NCBI GenBank assembly: GCA_024697655.1
Contig: JAILFI010000194.1
Location: forward strand, 1 to 6,232
Direction of reading: 5' to 3'
From: Clostridiales bacterium
GTDB lineage: Bacteria; Bacillota_A; Clostridia; Peptostreptococcales; Anaerovoracaceae
DNA length: 6,232 nt
Shown piece by piece: positions 6,030-6,232 of this stretch (its first letter is position 1; each line of letters begins with the position of its first letter). The notes beneath the pieces were generated by a model. The model had not been told where the DNA came from. It was given only the letters and a program-made list of their open reading frames with translations, and searched no databases. A program made the position numbers and the translations under genes.

Positions 6030-6232
6030 ATGAAAAGAGTAGTCATCACCGGCATGGGCGCGGTCACCCCGATCGGCCACAGCGTGGAAGAGACATGGCA
6101 GGGGATCAAGGACGGTGCCTGCGGCATCGCGGAGATCACCCATTTCGATACGACCAATGAAAAGTGCCACATGGGCGCAGAGGTCAAGGACTGGGTCTAC
6201 CCGGACAAGCGGGCGGCCAAGCGTCTCGACCT
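6030..6232 (+). CDS. fabF: Beta-ketoacyl-ACP synthase II (FabF), N-terminal 67 codons, truncated by window
   Basis: FabF condenses malonyl-ACP with a growing acyl-ACP, releasing CO2 and extending the chain by two carbons. Only the N-terminus is visible. It begins MKRVVITGMGAVTPIG (1-16), the hallmark start of FabF/FabB ketosynthases, followed by ETWQGIKDGACGIAEITHFD (21-40) and EVKDWVYPDKRAAKRLD (51-67), which align with the usual W..L..G.SGI..I..FD and EVKDF....KR..R.D pattern. The catalytic Cys and His residues lie beyond the edge, so activity cannot be judged, and FabF versus a close KAS paralogue rests on operon context. The ATG has a consensus AAGGAGG (6017-6023) six bases upstream. It follows fabG after a 64-base gap, the same order as in S. 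pneumoniae, where accB and fabZ follow; whether that holds here is unknown. Confidence 0.9.
   Translation, partial: MKRVVITGMGAVTPIGHSVEETWQGIKDGACGIAEITHFDTTNEKCHMGAEVKDWVYPDKRAAKRLD

Overview
This window is a GC-rich stretch (roughly 60% by eye) of what looks like an anaerobic Bacillota chromosome, probably a Clostridia-type organism. Three things suggest this. The enoyl-ACP reductase is FabK, the FMN enzyme found mainly in Clostridia and Lactobacillales. The fab gene order fabK-fabD-fabG-fabF is the order known from the Streptococcus pneumoniae fab cluster. The first gene encodes the membrane subunit of a sodium-pumping biotin-dependent decarboxylase, typical of anaerobic fermenters. The genus cannot be told from the sequence. 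All genes are on the + strand and the window is gene-dense.

Layout. Bases 2-553 are the 3' part of the decarboxylase beta subunit gene (OadB/GcdB/MmdB family). A strong intrinsic terminator follows at 598-624. The rest of the 251-base intergenic gap (554-804) holds no gene, but it carries a near-consensus promoter (TATAAT at 716-721 with an extended -10 TGG) and an imperfect dyad at the predicted transcription start (729-753). From 805 to the right edge runs one apparent operon: an ACSM-like acyl-CoA synthetase (805-2469), a PpaX-like HAD phosphatase (2479-3246), fabK (3243-4184), fabD (4224-5225), fabG (5222-5965), and the first 67 codons of fabF (6030 onward, cut by the window edge).

How the genes work together. 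FabD loads malonyl groups onto acyl carrier protein, FabF condenses, FabG reduces the 3-ketoacyl-ACP, and FabK performs the last reduction of each elongation cycle. The dehydratase (FabZ), FabH and ACP are not in the window. The two leading genes are the less usual part. A ligase that makes acyl-CoA with release of AMP and PPi sits directly before a HAD protein resembling the pyrophosphatase PpaX, and both precede fabK without an intervening promoter or terminator that I can see. A plausible reading is that the ligase activates external short or branched acids as primers or precursors for fatty acid synthesis, and that the HAD enzyme removes the PPi; this is inference.

The gene junctions alternate. 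HAD/fabK and fabD/fabG overlap by ATGA. fabK/fabD and fabG/fabF are separated by short gaps, each with a small GC-rich hairpin shortly before a good Shine-Dalgarno. I see no mobile element, CRISPR array, tRNA or rRNA, and no clearly novel system. The window is mostly an ordinary fatty acid synthesis operon with an interesting front end.
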